Below are positions 27,267-39,308 of a DNA stretch of 64,000 nucleotides, piece by piece. The notes beneath the pieces were generated by a model. It was given only the letters and a program-made list of their open reading frames with translations. It was not told where the DNA came from and ran no database searches. Source of the stretch: an uncultured Flavobacteriaceae bacterium. Lineage in GTDB: Bacteria > Bacteroidota > Bacteroidia > Flavobacteriales > Flavobacteriaceae. Numbering within the stretch: the first letter of the stretch is position 1; the number at the start of each line of letters is the position of its first letter. The stretch spans positions 62,001 through 126,000 of the forward strand of contig CANLRK010000005.1 of NCBI GenBank assembly GCA_947493535.1. The letters are read 5' to 3'. Made by a program: the position numbers and the translations under genes.

Positions 27267-27955
27267 TACAAAATTCCTTCATCAGCAAAACTTGTATAGT
27301 TTTTTTCAGTTATAATTAAATGATCTAACAATTTTATATCTAAAGACTCTCCCGCCAACTTAATTTTTTCGGTAATTTGTTTGTCTGCATTACTTATTCG
27401 TAATGTTCCAGAAGGATGGTTATGGCATATAATTAAGCTTAACGCTCCTAATTCCAATGCTTTTTTCAATACTATACGCACATCAACTATAGTACCAGTA
27501 ATACCTCCTTTACTTAGCTGTTCTTTTGCTATTACTTTATTTGAATTGTTTAAAAACAATACCCAAAATTCTTCGTGTTGCAACTCTCCTATTATAGGTT
27601 GCATTAACTCAAAAGCTGCTTTACTTGATGTTATTTTACTCAAGCTAACCTCTTCTTCCTCACGTCGTCGTCTACCTAATTCTAAAGCAGCAACTATACT
27701 TATAGCTTTTGCTGTTCCTATTCCATTAAATTTTTGTAATTGAGCAGACGATAATTTCCCTAACGCATTTAAATTATTGTTAACCGAAGCTAAAATTCGC
27801 TTACATAATGCAACAGCACTTTCATTTTTGCTACCCGAACCTATTATAATCGCTAATAGTTCCGAATCACTTAGTGCAACTTTTCCTTTTGAGTTTAGTT
27901 TCTCCCTAGGCCTGTCGTCCTCAGACCAGTTTTTTATGGAAAAGTTATCCTTCAT
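27266..27955 (-). CDS. radC: RadC family JAB/MPN-domain protein
   Basis: RadC has an N-terminal helix-hairpin-helix region (LGKLSSAQLQKFNGIGTAKA near residues 62-81) and a C-terminal JAB1/MPN metalloprotease-like domain with HNHPSGTLRISNAD near 175-188, the JAMM zinc-binding motif. A link to DNA repair was proposed long ago but is not established, and the molecular role is unknown. Length 229 is normal. It lies 1 nt after mpl and overlaps the next gene by 1 nt. This copy sits among housekeeping genes, not in a mobile element. Confidence 0.93.
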   Translation of the reverse strand: MKDNFSIKNWSEDDRPREKLNSKGKVALSDSELLAIIIGSGSKNESAVALCKRILASVNNNLNALGKLSSAQLQKFNGIGTAKAISIVAALELGRRRREEEEVSLSKITSSKAAFELMQPIIGELQHEEFWVLFLNNSNKVIAKEQLSKGGITGTIVDVRIVLKKALELGALSLIICHNHPSGTLRISNADKQITEKIKLAGESLDIKLLDHLIITEKNYTSFADEGIL

Positions 27956-27956
27956 T

Positions 27957-29315
27957 TTACTGTTCTATTAGTTGGGTAACTTCTTGAAAATTTAGTCCGC
28001 CATAATTCCCAGAACTCATTAACAACAATACTGAATTGTCAAAGTTTTGCTGAAATAAACACGTTTTAAAATCTTCCGGATTGGTATACACTTTTAAGTC
28101 GTTTCGTTTAAACGCCTCAAAAATTTGTTGTTCAGAAACCTCTTGAAGTTTTTTTATAGCAACTGCTTTTGGAGAATAAAATACAACAGCTTCATCTGCA
28201 GCATCTAATGCATTTTCATATTCTTTCAAAAACTCAGCATTTAAACTACTATAAGTATGTAATTCAAGGCATGCTATTAGTTTTCTGTTTTTATATTGTT
28301 TTGCTACAGCTGTTGTAGTTGCTTTTACTTTACTTGGTGAGTGAGCAAAATCTTTATAAGCTACTTTTCCTTTAGCTTCAGCTATTTTTTCTAAACGCTT
28401 ACTTGCTCCTTTAAATGTAGTTATAGCTTCATAAAAATCTTCTTCATCAATACCCATATGCTGGCATATCCATTTAGCACCTGCTAAATTGCTTAGGTTA
28501 TGGTTACCAAAAACTTCAATTGGCAGAGGCCCTTCTTCTGTTTCTAAATAGGTTTGTCCATCAATAATTTCATGCTTGGGCAAATGATACGGATAACGTT
28601 TCATGTGTTTGGTAGCATTTTCTACTACTTTTTTCACTAACGGATCTTCTTCATTATACACCATTATTGCGGCGTTAGACAAGCAATCTAAAAAAGTTTC
28701 AAACTGCTCTACATAATTTTCTAATGTTGGAAATACGTTTATATGATCCCAGGCAATACCACTTAACAAGGCAATATTTGGTTTGTATAAATGAAATTTT
28801 GGTCGTCTATCTATGGGCGACGATAAGTACTCGTCTCCTTCTAAAACAATAAAATCATTTTCTTCGGTTAAATGTACCATGGTATCGAAACCTTCTAGTT
28901 GCGCCCCAACCATATAATCTACAGCCTTATTATGATAGTTCATTACATGCAAAATCATTGAAGTAATGGTAGTTTTACCGTGAGACCCTCCTATAACCAC
29001 GCGTGTTTTATGTTTTGATTGCTCATATAAAAATTCGGGATAAGAGTATATTTTAACACCGAGCTTTTGAGCTTTTAACAACTCAGGATTATCAGCTTTT
29101 GCATGCATACCTAATACAATTGCATCTATATCATTTGTTATTTTTTCAGGAAACCAACCAAACGCTTCAGGCAACAATCCTTTAGCTTCTAAACGTGATT
29201 TTGAAGGTTCAAAAATAGTATCATCGCTTCCTGTAACATGATATCCTTTGGCGTGCAATGCCATAGCAAGGTTGTGCATAGCACTACCTCCTATAGCTAT
29301 AAAATGTATTCGCAT
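27957..29315 (-). CDS. mpl: Mur ligase of the Mpl type (peptidoglycan recycling)
   Basis: Mpl joins the recovered L-Ala-gamma-D-Glu-mDAP tripeptide to UDP-N-acetylmuramate in the cytoplasm. The 452-residue protein has the N-terminal nucleotide-binding motif FIAIGGSAMHNLA, the ATP loop GGSHGKTT near 108-115, EGDEYLSS near 160-167, the central-domain GIAWDHINVF, and the C-terminal YKDFAHSPSKV characteristic of Mpl (MurC proteins have DDYGHHP at this point). It heads a tight operon with radC, the deacetylase-like gene and yjjG. Confidence 0.88.
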   Translation of the reverse strand: MRIHFIAIGGSAMHNLAMALHAKGYHVTGSDDTIFEPSKSRLEAKGLLPEAFGWFPEKITNDIDAIVLGMHAKADNPELLKAQKLGVKIYSYPEFLYEQSKHKTRVVIGGSHGKTTITSMILHVMNYHNKAVDYMVGAQLEGFDTMVHLTEENDFIVLEGDEYLSSPIDRRPKFHLYKPNIALLSGIAWDHINVFPTLENYVEQFETFLDCLSNAAIMVYNEEDPLVKKVVENATKHMKRYPYHLPKHEIIDGQTYLETEEGPLPIEVFGNHNLSNLAGAKWICQHMGIDEEDFYEAITTFKGASKRLEKIAEAKGKVAYKDFAHSPSKVKATTTAVAKQYKNRKLIACLELHTYSSLNAEFLKEYENALDAADEAVVFYSPKAVAIKKLQEVSEQQIFEAFKRNDLKVYTNPEDFKTCLFQQNFDNSVLLLMSSGNYGGLNFQEVTQLIEQ

Positions 29316-29334
29316 AATTGTTTACTTATATGCG

Positions 29335-29342
29335 TAAAGATA
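29335..29342 (-). promoter_or_regulatory. -7 promoter element of the mpl operon
   Basis: On the minus strand TATCTTTA fits TAnnTTTG at 7 of 8 positions, 19 nt before the mpl ATG. The same octamer occurs upstream of the radical SAM gene and katG, and TATCTTTG upstream of hpt-adk. Confidence 0.4.
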
Positions 29343-29401
29343 GGAAAATGGATGGCTTTAATAAATTTTTACTGAGTATTATTAGAAAAAGATTTAACTT
29401 A

Positions 29402-30364
29402 TCAATTCATCTTCAAAATAGTTACTTTTTCACGTTGCGCTTCTTTTAAATCAGGCTTTAGAGTTAGGGCTTTATTAATAAAATTATAGGCATTTCTTTT
29501 ATCCTCTTTATGCTTATAAATTTGTGCCATCCTGTAATAAGCCCAAGATGGTGGCACTCCATCTTTTTCTGTATAATTAGTTATGTAGTGTTGTAAACAT
29601 TTCAACCCCTTATCTAACTCCAAATTGTATTGCGCAGATACTTTTCCTATTAGGTAATTTAAATGATTACGTTCGTGCTTTGCAGCAAAAGCTTCGTAAT
29701 TAGCAATGGCTTTGTCAGGCTGATCTGTTTTTTCATACAATTTAGATAGCTTTGTATAGGTGTGTGGCGAACCTCCTACTACTACTGCCTTTTTATAATA
29801 TTGTTCGGCATCATCAGCCCTATTATTGTATTCAGCTACGTACCCTAAAGCTAAATAACCATCAACAGGTGATAGTTGTAACAACTCATTAGCATAAATT
29901 AATGCCTTTGCCTCACTTCCCCCAACAATACCAGGCAAACTAATGTATATTTCAACCAAAGCCCATCGTGCTTCAATATGGCTATCATCTAACTGAGCCG
30001 CAAGATGCAAATGCTTTTTAATATCTCCGACCAAAGTAAGAGCTTTTAGTTTATTTGATGCTTGAGCTTTGTAGGCTAACACTCCTCCGTATTTAAAGTG
30101 ATAATTTGCTTTATTAGGATATTGTACTACCAAAGGTTTATAGTAAGTTAAAGCTTCATCCCATTTTTTTGCATAAGCAGCAATATCACCTAAATACTCT
30201 TGTGCTTTTATATTAGTTTCATTAAGCGCCAATGCTTTTAACAAATACGGTTTGGCACGTTGCCATTCAGCGTTTTTATAATACAGCTCTCCTTTTTCAA
30301 AATCGGTTGACTGTGAAAACCCTGCTAATGTTGCTACTAAAAATATGTATAAAACTAACCTCAT
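29402..30364 (-). CDS. Periplasmic TPR-repeat protein
   Basis: The 320-residue product has a signal peptide (MRLVLYIFLVATLAGFSQ) and at least five tetratricopeptide-type helix pairs: KGELYYKNAEWQRAKPYLLK near residue 24, AQEYLGDIAAYAKKWDEAL, LALGYVAEYNNRADDAEQYY, YTKLSKLYEKTDQPDKAI and YRMAQIYKHKEDKRNAY. The insertion LPGIVGGSEAKA is found in a set of such proteins. Binding partner unknown. It is divergent from the alpha-2-macroglobulin gene and separated from mpl by 86 nt. Confidence 0.8.
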   Translation of the reverse strand: MRLVLYIFLVATLAGFSQSTDFEKGELYYKNAEWQRAKPYLLKALALNETNIKAQEYLGDIAAYAKKWDEALTYYKPLVVQYPNKANYHFKYGGVLAYKAQASNKLKALTLVGDIKKHLHLAAQLDDSHIEARWALVEIYISLPGIVGGSEAKALIYANELLQLSPVDGYLALGYVAEYNNRADDAEQYYKKAVVVGGSPHTYTKLSKLYEKTDQPDKAIANYEAFAAKHERNHLNYLIGKVSAQYNLELDKGLKCLQHYITNYTEKDGVPPSWAYYRMAQIYKHKEDKRNAYNFINKALTLKPDLKEAQREKVTILKMN

Positions 30365-30443
30365 GCTTAATTACTATGTAAACATACTCAATATTAAACG
30401 AAAAAAATATTTTTATTTAATCCCACCAACCCATTTGATATAA

Positions 30444-30476
30444 TTGATTAGTTGGAATACTTTTTGTGTACCTTTA
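30444..30476 (+). promoter_or_regulatory. Possible promoter of the alpha-2-macroglobulin gene
   Basis: TTG at 30444-30446, 22 bp, then TACCTTTA (30469-30476), 7 of 8 to TAnnTTTG, 21 nt before the chosen ATG. Spacing is within the Bacteroidetes range; the last base differs from consensus. Confidence 0.4.
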
Positions 30477-30497
30477 CTTAGCTATAAAAAACAGCAT

Positions 30498-33400
30498 ATG
30501 AAAAAAGTACTAACCATATTAAGTCTTATCATTATCACAGCAACCCAAGCACAACAAAACTTTGAAAAACACTGGAAAACAGTAGAGAACTTTGAATTAG
30601 AAGGTAAAACAACCTCTGCTAATGAAATAGTTAACACTATTTATAAAAAAGCAAAGAAAAGGAATAATAGCAACCAGTTAATAAAAGCCTTATTGTACCA
30701 ATCTAAATTTGCATTGGTTTTACAAGAAGAGGCCGAATTAAAAATAGTTAAGCGCTTAGAAAAAGAAATTAAGGAAGCCTCTTTTCCTACTAATGCTATT
30801 TTACAATCTGTTTTAGCAAACTTTAAATGGCAATACTTTCAACAACATCGCTGGCAAATTTACAACAGAACCAAAACAGACAAACCTAACCTAGATGATT
30901 TTAGAACTTGGGATTTAAACACACTGTTTACCTCAATTCATGAAGATTATAAATCATCTATTGCATCTGTAAATCAATTACAAAATATTTCAATTGCTGA
31001 CTATAAATATATCTTAATATACGATACAGACACAGAACACCTTCGCCCTACTTTATACGATTTATTAGCGCATAGAGCATTGGACTTTTTTAAAACTGAT
31101 GAAGCTAGAATTACCAAACCTAAAGAAAGGTTTTATGTAGACCAAGAATCTTATTTTGCTCCTTCAAATGAATTTACAAAACTACATATAACCACAACCG
31201 ATACTGTTTTTTCTAAATACGAAGTACTAAAAACCTATCAGCAACTAGAACAGTTTCATTTAGAAAGAAAACAAATTAATGCTCTGATAGACGTCTATAT
31301 TAACCGACTTCTATTTGTAAAAAACAACACTACACTTCATAATAATAATGATATCTATACTAAAAGTTTAGAGCAAAGTTTACAACATTATAAAACAGGT
31401 GATGCATATGCTTTATTAAAGGCACATTACGCACATGTTTTATATGATACAGCTACATTAGAAAACAATCCTAATAACAGAAAAAAAGCCCTAACTATTG
31501 CTGAAAACTTAATTAAAACCTATCCTAATTCCGAAGGTGCCGTTATTGCACAAAACATACAATCGCGTATTCTGCAACCTGTTTTACAATTACAAAATGA
31601 ACAAACTGTTCCTAGTAATTCAGCATCTAAAATTTGGGTTGAATTTAACAATGTTAAGCAAGTATACTTACATATCTATCAAATACCACAAAATCATTCC
31701 TTTTATCAGCACAACTATAAAGATAGACCAGCCAAGATCAACGAATTTTTCACTACTCGTAAAGCCTTAAAAACTGTTCATGCTGCGCTTCCTCAAAAAG
31801 GAGATTATTTTAATCATAGTACAGAAGTTGCATTACCTAACTTAGAACTTGGTAGGTATATGATATTAGCTACCATCCAGAAAAAATTTAATAAAAGTGA
31901 CCTGTTTGCTTATAACGCTTTTACAGTTTCAAACTTAAGCGCTTTAGAAACTGATTATCATGGCAAAAAGATTTTTCAAGTATTAAATAGTTCCTCGGGA
32001 GAACCAATACAACATGCTACCGTAAAATTTGGTAAAACTCAAAAAAGTACTAATGAATATGGCGAAACTTCTTTTTCTGGAAGAAGAGACAATGCCGAAG
32101 TAATAATTAACTATCAAAAAGACAGCCTATTGCTGGGTAATCAATATCATTACAGCAATTACCATAAACCAAAAGACGAAAGTAAAACAGAACGTGCTCA
32201 AGCTTTTTTATTTCTAGATAGAAGCATCTATCGTCCAGGACAAGAAGTTTATTTTAAAGGAATTGTATTATCTAAGGTCAACTATAAATCTACTGCTGTA
32301 GCCGAAAAAAAATTTAACGTAATTATTAAAGATGCGAATTACCAAGAGTTAAAAACATTTAATTTAACTACTAACAAATTTGGTTCGTTCTCTGAAAAGT
32401 TTCAACTACCAAAAGACGGATTAACTGGTAATTTCACCATTCAAATAATCCAAGAAAAAAAACATTTTAAACACTTTACTCAAGCCCATAGTTATTTTTC
32501 TGTGGAAGAATACAAGCGACCTAAGTTTGAAGTCAATTTCAATCCAGTAACAGAAAGTTTTGCGGTAAATGAAAATATTTGTGTTACAGGAATAGCAAAG
32601 GCTTTATTAGGCACCAATATTAGTGGAGCTAAAGTTAGGTATAACATCGTTAGGAAAACGCAATTTAATCATTGGAGGTATTGGTCTAGGCATTACGAGA
32701 CTAACGAACAGGAAATTGCTCACGGAGAAGTTATCACTAATGATAAAGGCGAATTTGATATTAATTTTAATGCCTTACCTGATAAAACCAAGAATAAAAA
32801 AGACTTGCCTGTTTTTAGTTATGAAATTACGGCCAATGTAACCGATATTAATGGCGAAACCAGAACCGCTACCACTACTGTAAAAGTAGGTTATCACACA
32901 CTTGAACTAAACATTGCAACGCAAGACATTTGGAATGTAGACGATACTCCAGAACTAAGCTTAAACACTACAAATTTGAATAGTGAATTCTCTGCTGCAA
33001 AAGTAAATTTAAAAATTTATAAACTTGTTGCTCCTAAAAGCGTATTGCGTACCAGAAGGCTTCCAATTGCAGATACACCTTTATTATCAAAAGACGAATT
33101 TAAAATACTTTTCCCTAACGAAGCCTACATCAATGAAAGTGATTATAAAAATTGGAAGAAAGGTCAACTGGTTTATGAAGAAGCTATTGATACTGAAAAT
33201 GGTAAAAAAACAACATTGTCAGCAATCAAATCATGGCAATCTGGAAAGTATATAATTATTGCAGAAACAACCGATAGCGCTAAAAACACTATTACTGAAG
33301 AAAAACACATTTCCATTAGAAATGAAAAAGACCAGACTTTAGCTGACAGCCAGTTATTCGATTACCAAATCTTAAATGCAACTACCGCAAAGAAAGATGG

Positions 33401-36400
33401 TTTTATCCGTATTAAATTACTAAGTTCTTGTAAAAACCTAAATGTTTTTACAGAAGCATATTTTAATAGCGATATACTGTTTAAAGAAAAGGTAACAGTA
33501 GTAGGAACAAAAACTTTCCGCATACCATTAACGAAAATTATAAAGCAAAAACCTCTGCATCCAAATGCAAGTTTGCGCATACAATTTGCTATGGTAAAAC
33601 ACCAAGATTATAAAATTATAACTACAACAGTAGATTTGTCTGTCGCTAAAGAGTCATTATTAATAACTACGCAAACGTTCAGAGATAAATTACAACCTGG
33701 CGCTAAAGAAAAATGGTCATTTACTATAAAAAACAATTCTAATAAAAGCGTACAAACTGAAGTGTTAGCAAGTATGTATGATGCCTCTCTAGATCAATTT
33801 AAACCTCATAACTGGCCTAGTAATATAGGAGGAAGAGATTACTACAGAAATGATATACCTAACAAAAATTGTAATGGCTTTAGAAGTAATCATTTTACAA
33901 TAAAAAATCCAATCTATTTACACTCGAAATCATATAGTAAAGTATACACTACATTAAATCCTTTTGGCTTACAATTAAACAACATACATCATGCATTAAA
34001 AGGGAAAGTTGCTGGTATTACAATTGCTCAAGAAGAAGTACTAGAGGAGAATGTGATGATACGTGGTTATAATTCTAATAGAGAAGATGTTGACGTAGAA
34101 CAAGATGATGATTTAAAAGAAGGCGAAAAACAGAATTCAAAAACACCTAACTTTAAAACAATCGTAGCCCGTAAAAACCTCAACGAAACGGCTTTCTTTT
34201 ACCCACAATTAAAAACAGATACTAATGGAAATCTAACTTTTGAATTTGAATCCCCAGAAGCCTTAACCAGATGGAAACTACAACTATTTGGGCATACACA
34301 GGCTGGCGTTTCAGGTAAACTTCAAAAAGAAGTAGTGACTCAAAAAGAATTAATGGTTGTTCCTAATCCACCACGTTTTTTAAGAGAAAACGACACCTTA
34401 GTTTTTCAAACTAAAATTAGCAGCTTATCTGACAAACTATTAAATGGGCAAGCCAAGTTAGAGCTTTACAATGCGGTTACTGGTGCCGTTATTGATACTG
34501 AATTAAGCAACAATACTCCTATTCAAAATTTTAAATTACAACCCAACGGAAACACTTCCATTTCATGGCAATTAATAGTTCCAGAAGAAATACCTGCTGT
34601 TGAGTACAAAGTGTTAGCTATGGCAGATAACTTTACTGATGGGGAAACGAATGTGCTACCTGTACTAACCAATAAAATGTTAGTTACAGAAAGTATTCCA
34701 CTAACCGTTAGAGCTAATAGCACTAAGAAATATCATTTTAACAAATTACAAAATAACAACTCAACTACTTTACGTAATCATCAACTTACTTTAGAATATA
34801 CTACCAATCCTGCCTGGTATGCTGTACAAAGTTTACCGTATTTAATGGAGTTTCCGCATGAATGCGCAGAACAAACATTTGCTCGCTATTATGCCAACAC
34901 ATTAGGAGGTCATATCATAAATAGTAATCCTAAAATAAAACACGTATTTGAATCATGGAAGGCAAATGGTAAATTAGTTTCTAAACTAGAACAAAATGAA
35001 GAATTAAAACAAATTCTAATTGCCGAAACTCCATGGCTAAGAGATGCACAATCTGAAAGTGAAAAGAAAAAACAATTGGCTATTTTATTTGATTTAGAAC
35101 GATTGGCATCAGAACAAAAAAACACCATCAAAAAGCTTCAAAAAATGCAATTGAGCTCTGGTGGATTCCCTTGGTTTAAAGGGGGTAACGCTAATGAGTT
35201 TATTACTCGACATATTGTAGCTGGGTTTGGACATCTTAATAATTTAGGGGTGACTAAAAACTCAGACTCACAGCAACAAATCATTACTAAAGCTGTTCGT
35301 TATATAGATGCACAATTTATTGACCGTCACTTCAAAAAACTAAAGCATCAAACAGCTGAAAGTATTACAGTTGACAGTCATGATTTACATTATCTATACG
35401 CACGAAGTTTCTTTAAAAATTCAGTTTCTTTTGATAAAAAAGTAAAGCCTATTGTTAACACATACATTAATAAAGCAAAAAAGGACTGGATAAAACGCGG
35501 TTTATTACAAAAAACTATGCTTGCTTTAGTGTTACATCGCTTTAACGACAGACAATTACCTCAACTAATTTTAGAACATTTAAAAGAAACCGCCATAGTT
35601 AATGAAGATAAGGGTATGTATTGGAAAGCTAATACAGCTGGTTGGTATTGGAATGAAGCGCCAATTGAAACCCAAGCACTTGTTATAGAAGCTTTTTCAG
35701 AAATCACTGAAGATCAAAACACCATTGAAGAACTAAAAATATGGTTACTAAACAACAAACGAAAAAACAGTTGGGACACTACCAAATCTACTACAGAGGC
35801 TACCTATGCTCTTTTACTACAAGGTGAAAATTGGCTAGCTATTAATGGTTCGGCTGTACTACAAGTAGGTAATGAAAAAATAAACACTAAAAAATTGGCA
35901 GAAACTTCAATTGAGGCTGGAAGTGGATATTTTAAAACAACTTGGAATGCTAATCAAATTTCAAATACCAAAGCTAACATACAAGTAAAAAACACGTCAA
36001 ATGTAACTCAATTTGGAGGATACTATTGGCAGTATTTTGAGCAATTAGATAAAATTACTAACGAAGAGCACAAAAGTGATATTCAGTTAAGCAAAAAATT
36101 ATTCTTAAAAGAATATACTGATGCTGGAGAACAGTTAAAAGCGATAGACAAATCTACTACGTTAAAAGTTGGTAGTTTAGTTAAAGTTAGAATTGAATTA
36201 CATGTAAACGATAATTTTGAATTTGTACACTTAAAAGATATGCGTGCCAGTACTTTTGAACCTGTAGATGTATTATCCGGTTACAAATGGCAAGATGGTT
36301 TAGGTTACTACCAAAGTACAAAAGACGTTGCTACACATTTCTTTTTTGATTATTTACCAAAAGGGACTTATGTGCTCGAATATGATGTAAGAGTAAATAA

Positions 36401-36500
36401 TTCTGGGAATTTTTCCAACGGAATTAGTAGCATCCAAAGTATGTACGCTCCAGAATTCTCAAGTCATAGTAAAGGTGTACGTGTTAGCGTTAAAAAGTAA
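30498..36500 (+). CDS. Alpha-2-macroglobulin family protein with thioester motif and plug-like insertion
   Basis: A 2000-residue secreted protein. I take the ATG at 30498, which gives a signal peptide (MKKVLTILSLIIITATQAQ); the frame is open upstream. Bacterial A2Ms are periplasmic protease traps. Visible regions are an N-terminal helical domain, MG domains including the MG2 segment FLDRSIYRPGQEVYFKGI near 590, the alpha-2-M segment NLNETAFFYPQL near 1225, and the thioester motif CAEQ with Cys1456 in PHECAEQTFARYY. There is no lipobox, so it is soluble. At about residues 1155-1195 is a stretch, ALKGKVAGITI then VMIRGY, like the plug of SusC proteins. The usual partner gene pbpC is absent here. 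Confidence 0.9.
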   Translation: MKKVLTILSLIIITATQAQQNFEKHWKTVENFELEGKTTSANEIVNTIYKKAKKRNNSNQLIKALLYQSKFALVLQEEAELKIVKRLEKEIKEASFPTNAILQSVLANFKWQYFQQHRWQIYNRTKTDKPNLDDFRTWDLNTLFTSIHEDYKSSIASVNQLQNISIADYKYILIYDTDTEHLRPTLYDLLAHRALDFFKTDEARITKPKERFYVDQESYFAPSNEFTKLHITTTDTVFSKYEVLKTYQQLEQFHLERKQINALIDVYINRLLFVKNNTTLHNNNDIYTKSLEQSLQHYKTGDAYALLKAHYAHVLYDTATLENNPNNRKKALTIAENLIKTYPNSEGAVIAQNIQSRILQPVLQLQNEQTVPSNSASKIWVEFNNVKQVYLHIYQIPQNHSFYQHNYKDRPAKINEFFTTRKALKTVHAALPQKGDYFNHSTEVALPNLELGRYMILATIQKKFNKSDLFAYNAFTVSNLSALETDYHGKKIFQVLNSSSGEPIQHATVKFGKTQKSTNEYGETSFSGRRDNAEVIINYQKDSLLLGNQYHYSNYHKPKDESKTERAQAFLFLDRSIYRPGQEVYFKGIVLSKVNYKSTAVAEKKFNVIIKDANYQELKTFNLTTNKFGSFSEKFQLPKDGLTGNFTIQIIQEKKHFKHFTQAHSYFSVEEYKRPKFEVNFNPVTESFAVNENICVTGIAKALLGTNISGAKVRYNIVRKTQFNHWRYWSRHYETNEQEIAHGEVITNDKGEFDINFNALPDKTKNKKDLPVFSYEITANVTDINGETRTATTTVKVGYHTLELNIATQDIWNVDDTPELSLNTTNLNSEFSAAKVNLKIYKLVAPKSVLRTRRLPIADTPLLSKDEFKILFPNEAYINESDYKNWKKGQLVYEEAIDTENGKKTTLSAIKSWQSGKYIIIAETTDSAKNTITEEKHISIRNEKDQTLADSQLFDYQILNATTAKKDGFIRIKLLSSCKNLNVFTEAYFNSDILFKEKVTVVGTKTFRIPLTKIIKQKPLHPNASLRIQFAMVKHQDYKIITTTVDLSVAKESLLITTQTFRDKLQPGAKEKWSFTIKNNSNKSVQTEVLASMYDASLDQFKPHNWPSNIGGRDYYRNDIPNKNCNGFRSNHFTIKNPIYLHSKSYSKVYTTLNPFGLQLNNIHHALKGKVAGITIAQEEVLEENVMIRGYNSNREDVDVEQDDDLKEGEKQNSKTPNFKTIVARKNLNETAFFYPQLKTDTNGNLTFEFESPEALTRWKLQLFGHTQAGVSGKLQKEVVTQKELMVVPNPPRFLRENDTLVFQTKISSLSDKLLNGQAKLELYNAVTGAVIDTELSNNTPIQNFKLQPNGNTSISWQLIVPEEIPAVEYKVLAMADNFTDGETNVLPVLTNKMLVTESIPLTVRANSTKKYHFNKLQNNNSTTLRNHQLTLEYTTNPAWYAVQSLPYLMEFPHECAEQTFARYYANTLGGHIINSNPKIKHVFESWKANGKLVSKLEQNEELKQILIAETPWLRDAQSESEKKKQLAILFDLERLASEQKNTIKKLQKMQLSSGGFPWFKGGNANEFITRHIVAGFGHLNNLGVTKNSDSQQQIITKAVRYIDAQFIDRHFKKLKHQTAESITVDSHDLHYLYARSFFKNSVSFDKKVKPIVNTYINKAKKDWIKRGLLQKTMLALVLHRFNDRQLPQLILEHLKETAIVNEDKGMYWKANTAGWYWNEAPIETQALVIEAFSEITEDQNTIEELKIWLLNNKRKNSWDTTKSTTEATYALLLQGENWLAINGSAVLQVGNEKINTKKLAETSIEAGSGYFKTTWNANQISNTKANIQVKNTSNVTQFGGYYWQYFEQLDKITNEEHKSDIQLSKKLFLKEYTDAGEQLKAIDKSTTLKVGSLVKVRIELHVNDNFEFVHLKDMRASTFEPVDVLSGYKWQDGLGYYQSTKDVATHFFFDYLPKGTYVLEYDVRVNNSGNFSNGISSIQSMYAPEFSSHSKGVRVSVKK

Positions 36501-36536
36501 CTCAACTCTCAGTTTTTTTTCGTATATTAAACTATC

Positions 36537-36833
36537 ATGTTGCATAGCAATTTAACCATACAAAACTTGTTGAATAAGTTTTCGACAGATCATTCAAATA
36601 TTTCATGGAATATGAAATGCTTGTATTGTGATGGTTTAGGAACAACTATAAACCAAATAAAAATCTATTCACACCCTAGCAATCATAATATTGGTATATT
36701 TTCTTATTGTGTTGAAACGGGAAAAGTAAACTTTAGCATGTATCAAACCTTAGAAAAATGCAAATCAGCTAATATTATAGATGCGCTTTTAGACTTGATG
36801 AATTATTCAAAAAAACATAAAACAATAAACTAA
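36537..36833 (+). CDS. Small protein of unknown function with a CxxC motif
   Basis: A 98-residue cytoplasmic-looking protein with no signal peptide. Its only striking feature is KCLYCDGLG near residues 27-35, a CxxC that could bind zinc or act in redox chemistry, plus two later Cys. It is 36 nt after the A2M gene on the same strand and is followed by a bidirectional terminator. The ATG gives a full-length reading frame with ordinary codon use, which supports a real gene, but no family is recognised. Confidence 0.6.
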   Translation: MLHSNLTIQNLLNKFSTDHSNISWNMKCLYCDGLGTTINQIKIYSHPSNHNIGIFSYCVETGKVNFSMYQTLEKCKSANIIDALLDLMNYSKKHKTIN

Positions 36834-36852
36834 CCTATATACTAACTAACTT

Positions 36853-36889
36853 AAAAAGCAGTCTGGAATATATATCCAGACTGCTTTTT
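36853..36889. terminator. Bidirectional terminator between the small CxxC gene and katG
   Basis: AAAAAGCAGTCTGGA (36853-36867) pairs perfectly with TCCAGACTGCTTTTT (36875-36889) around a 7-nt loop, with A's and T's on both flanks. It serves the plus-strand gene ending at 36833 and the minus-strand katG ending at 36915. Confidence 0.88.
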
Positions 36890-36914
36890 CTTTCTTTTCA
36901 ATTTACACTGAAAT

Positions 36915-39155
<2,241 letters not shown>

Positions 39156-39308
39156 TTATACTATAAAGATAACGAAAGATTATAAGGTTATTTAATAGTT
39201 TAAATTGATTGTGATTATTTAAGCATCAATTTTTATTATACATTTTCGTTTCTTTATAACATAAGGCCATTTTGTTATTTTTTAAGTATCTTTCTTTTTA
39301 ACATTAAA

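Noticed and set aside
27266-27955. radC as a sign of a defence island or integrated element
   Set aside because: It is embedded in a housekeeping operon with overlapping genes and no phage, restriction or integrase genes around it.
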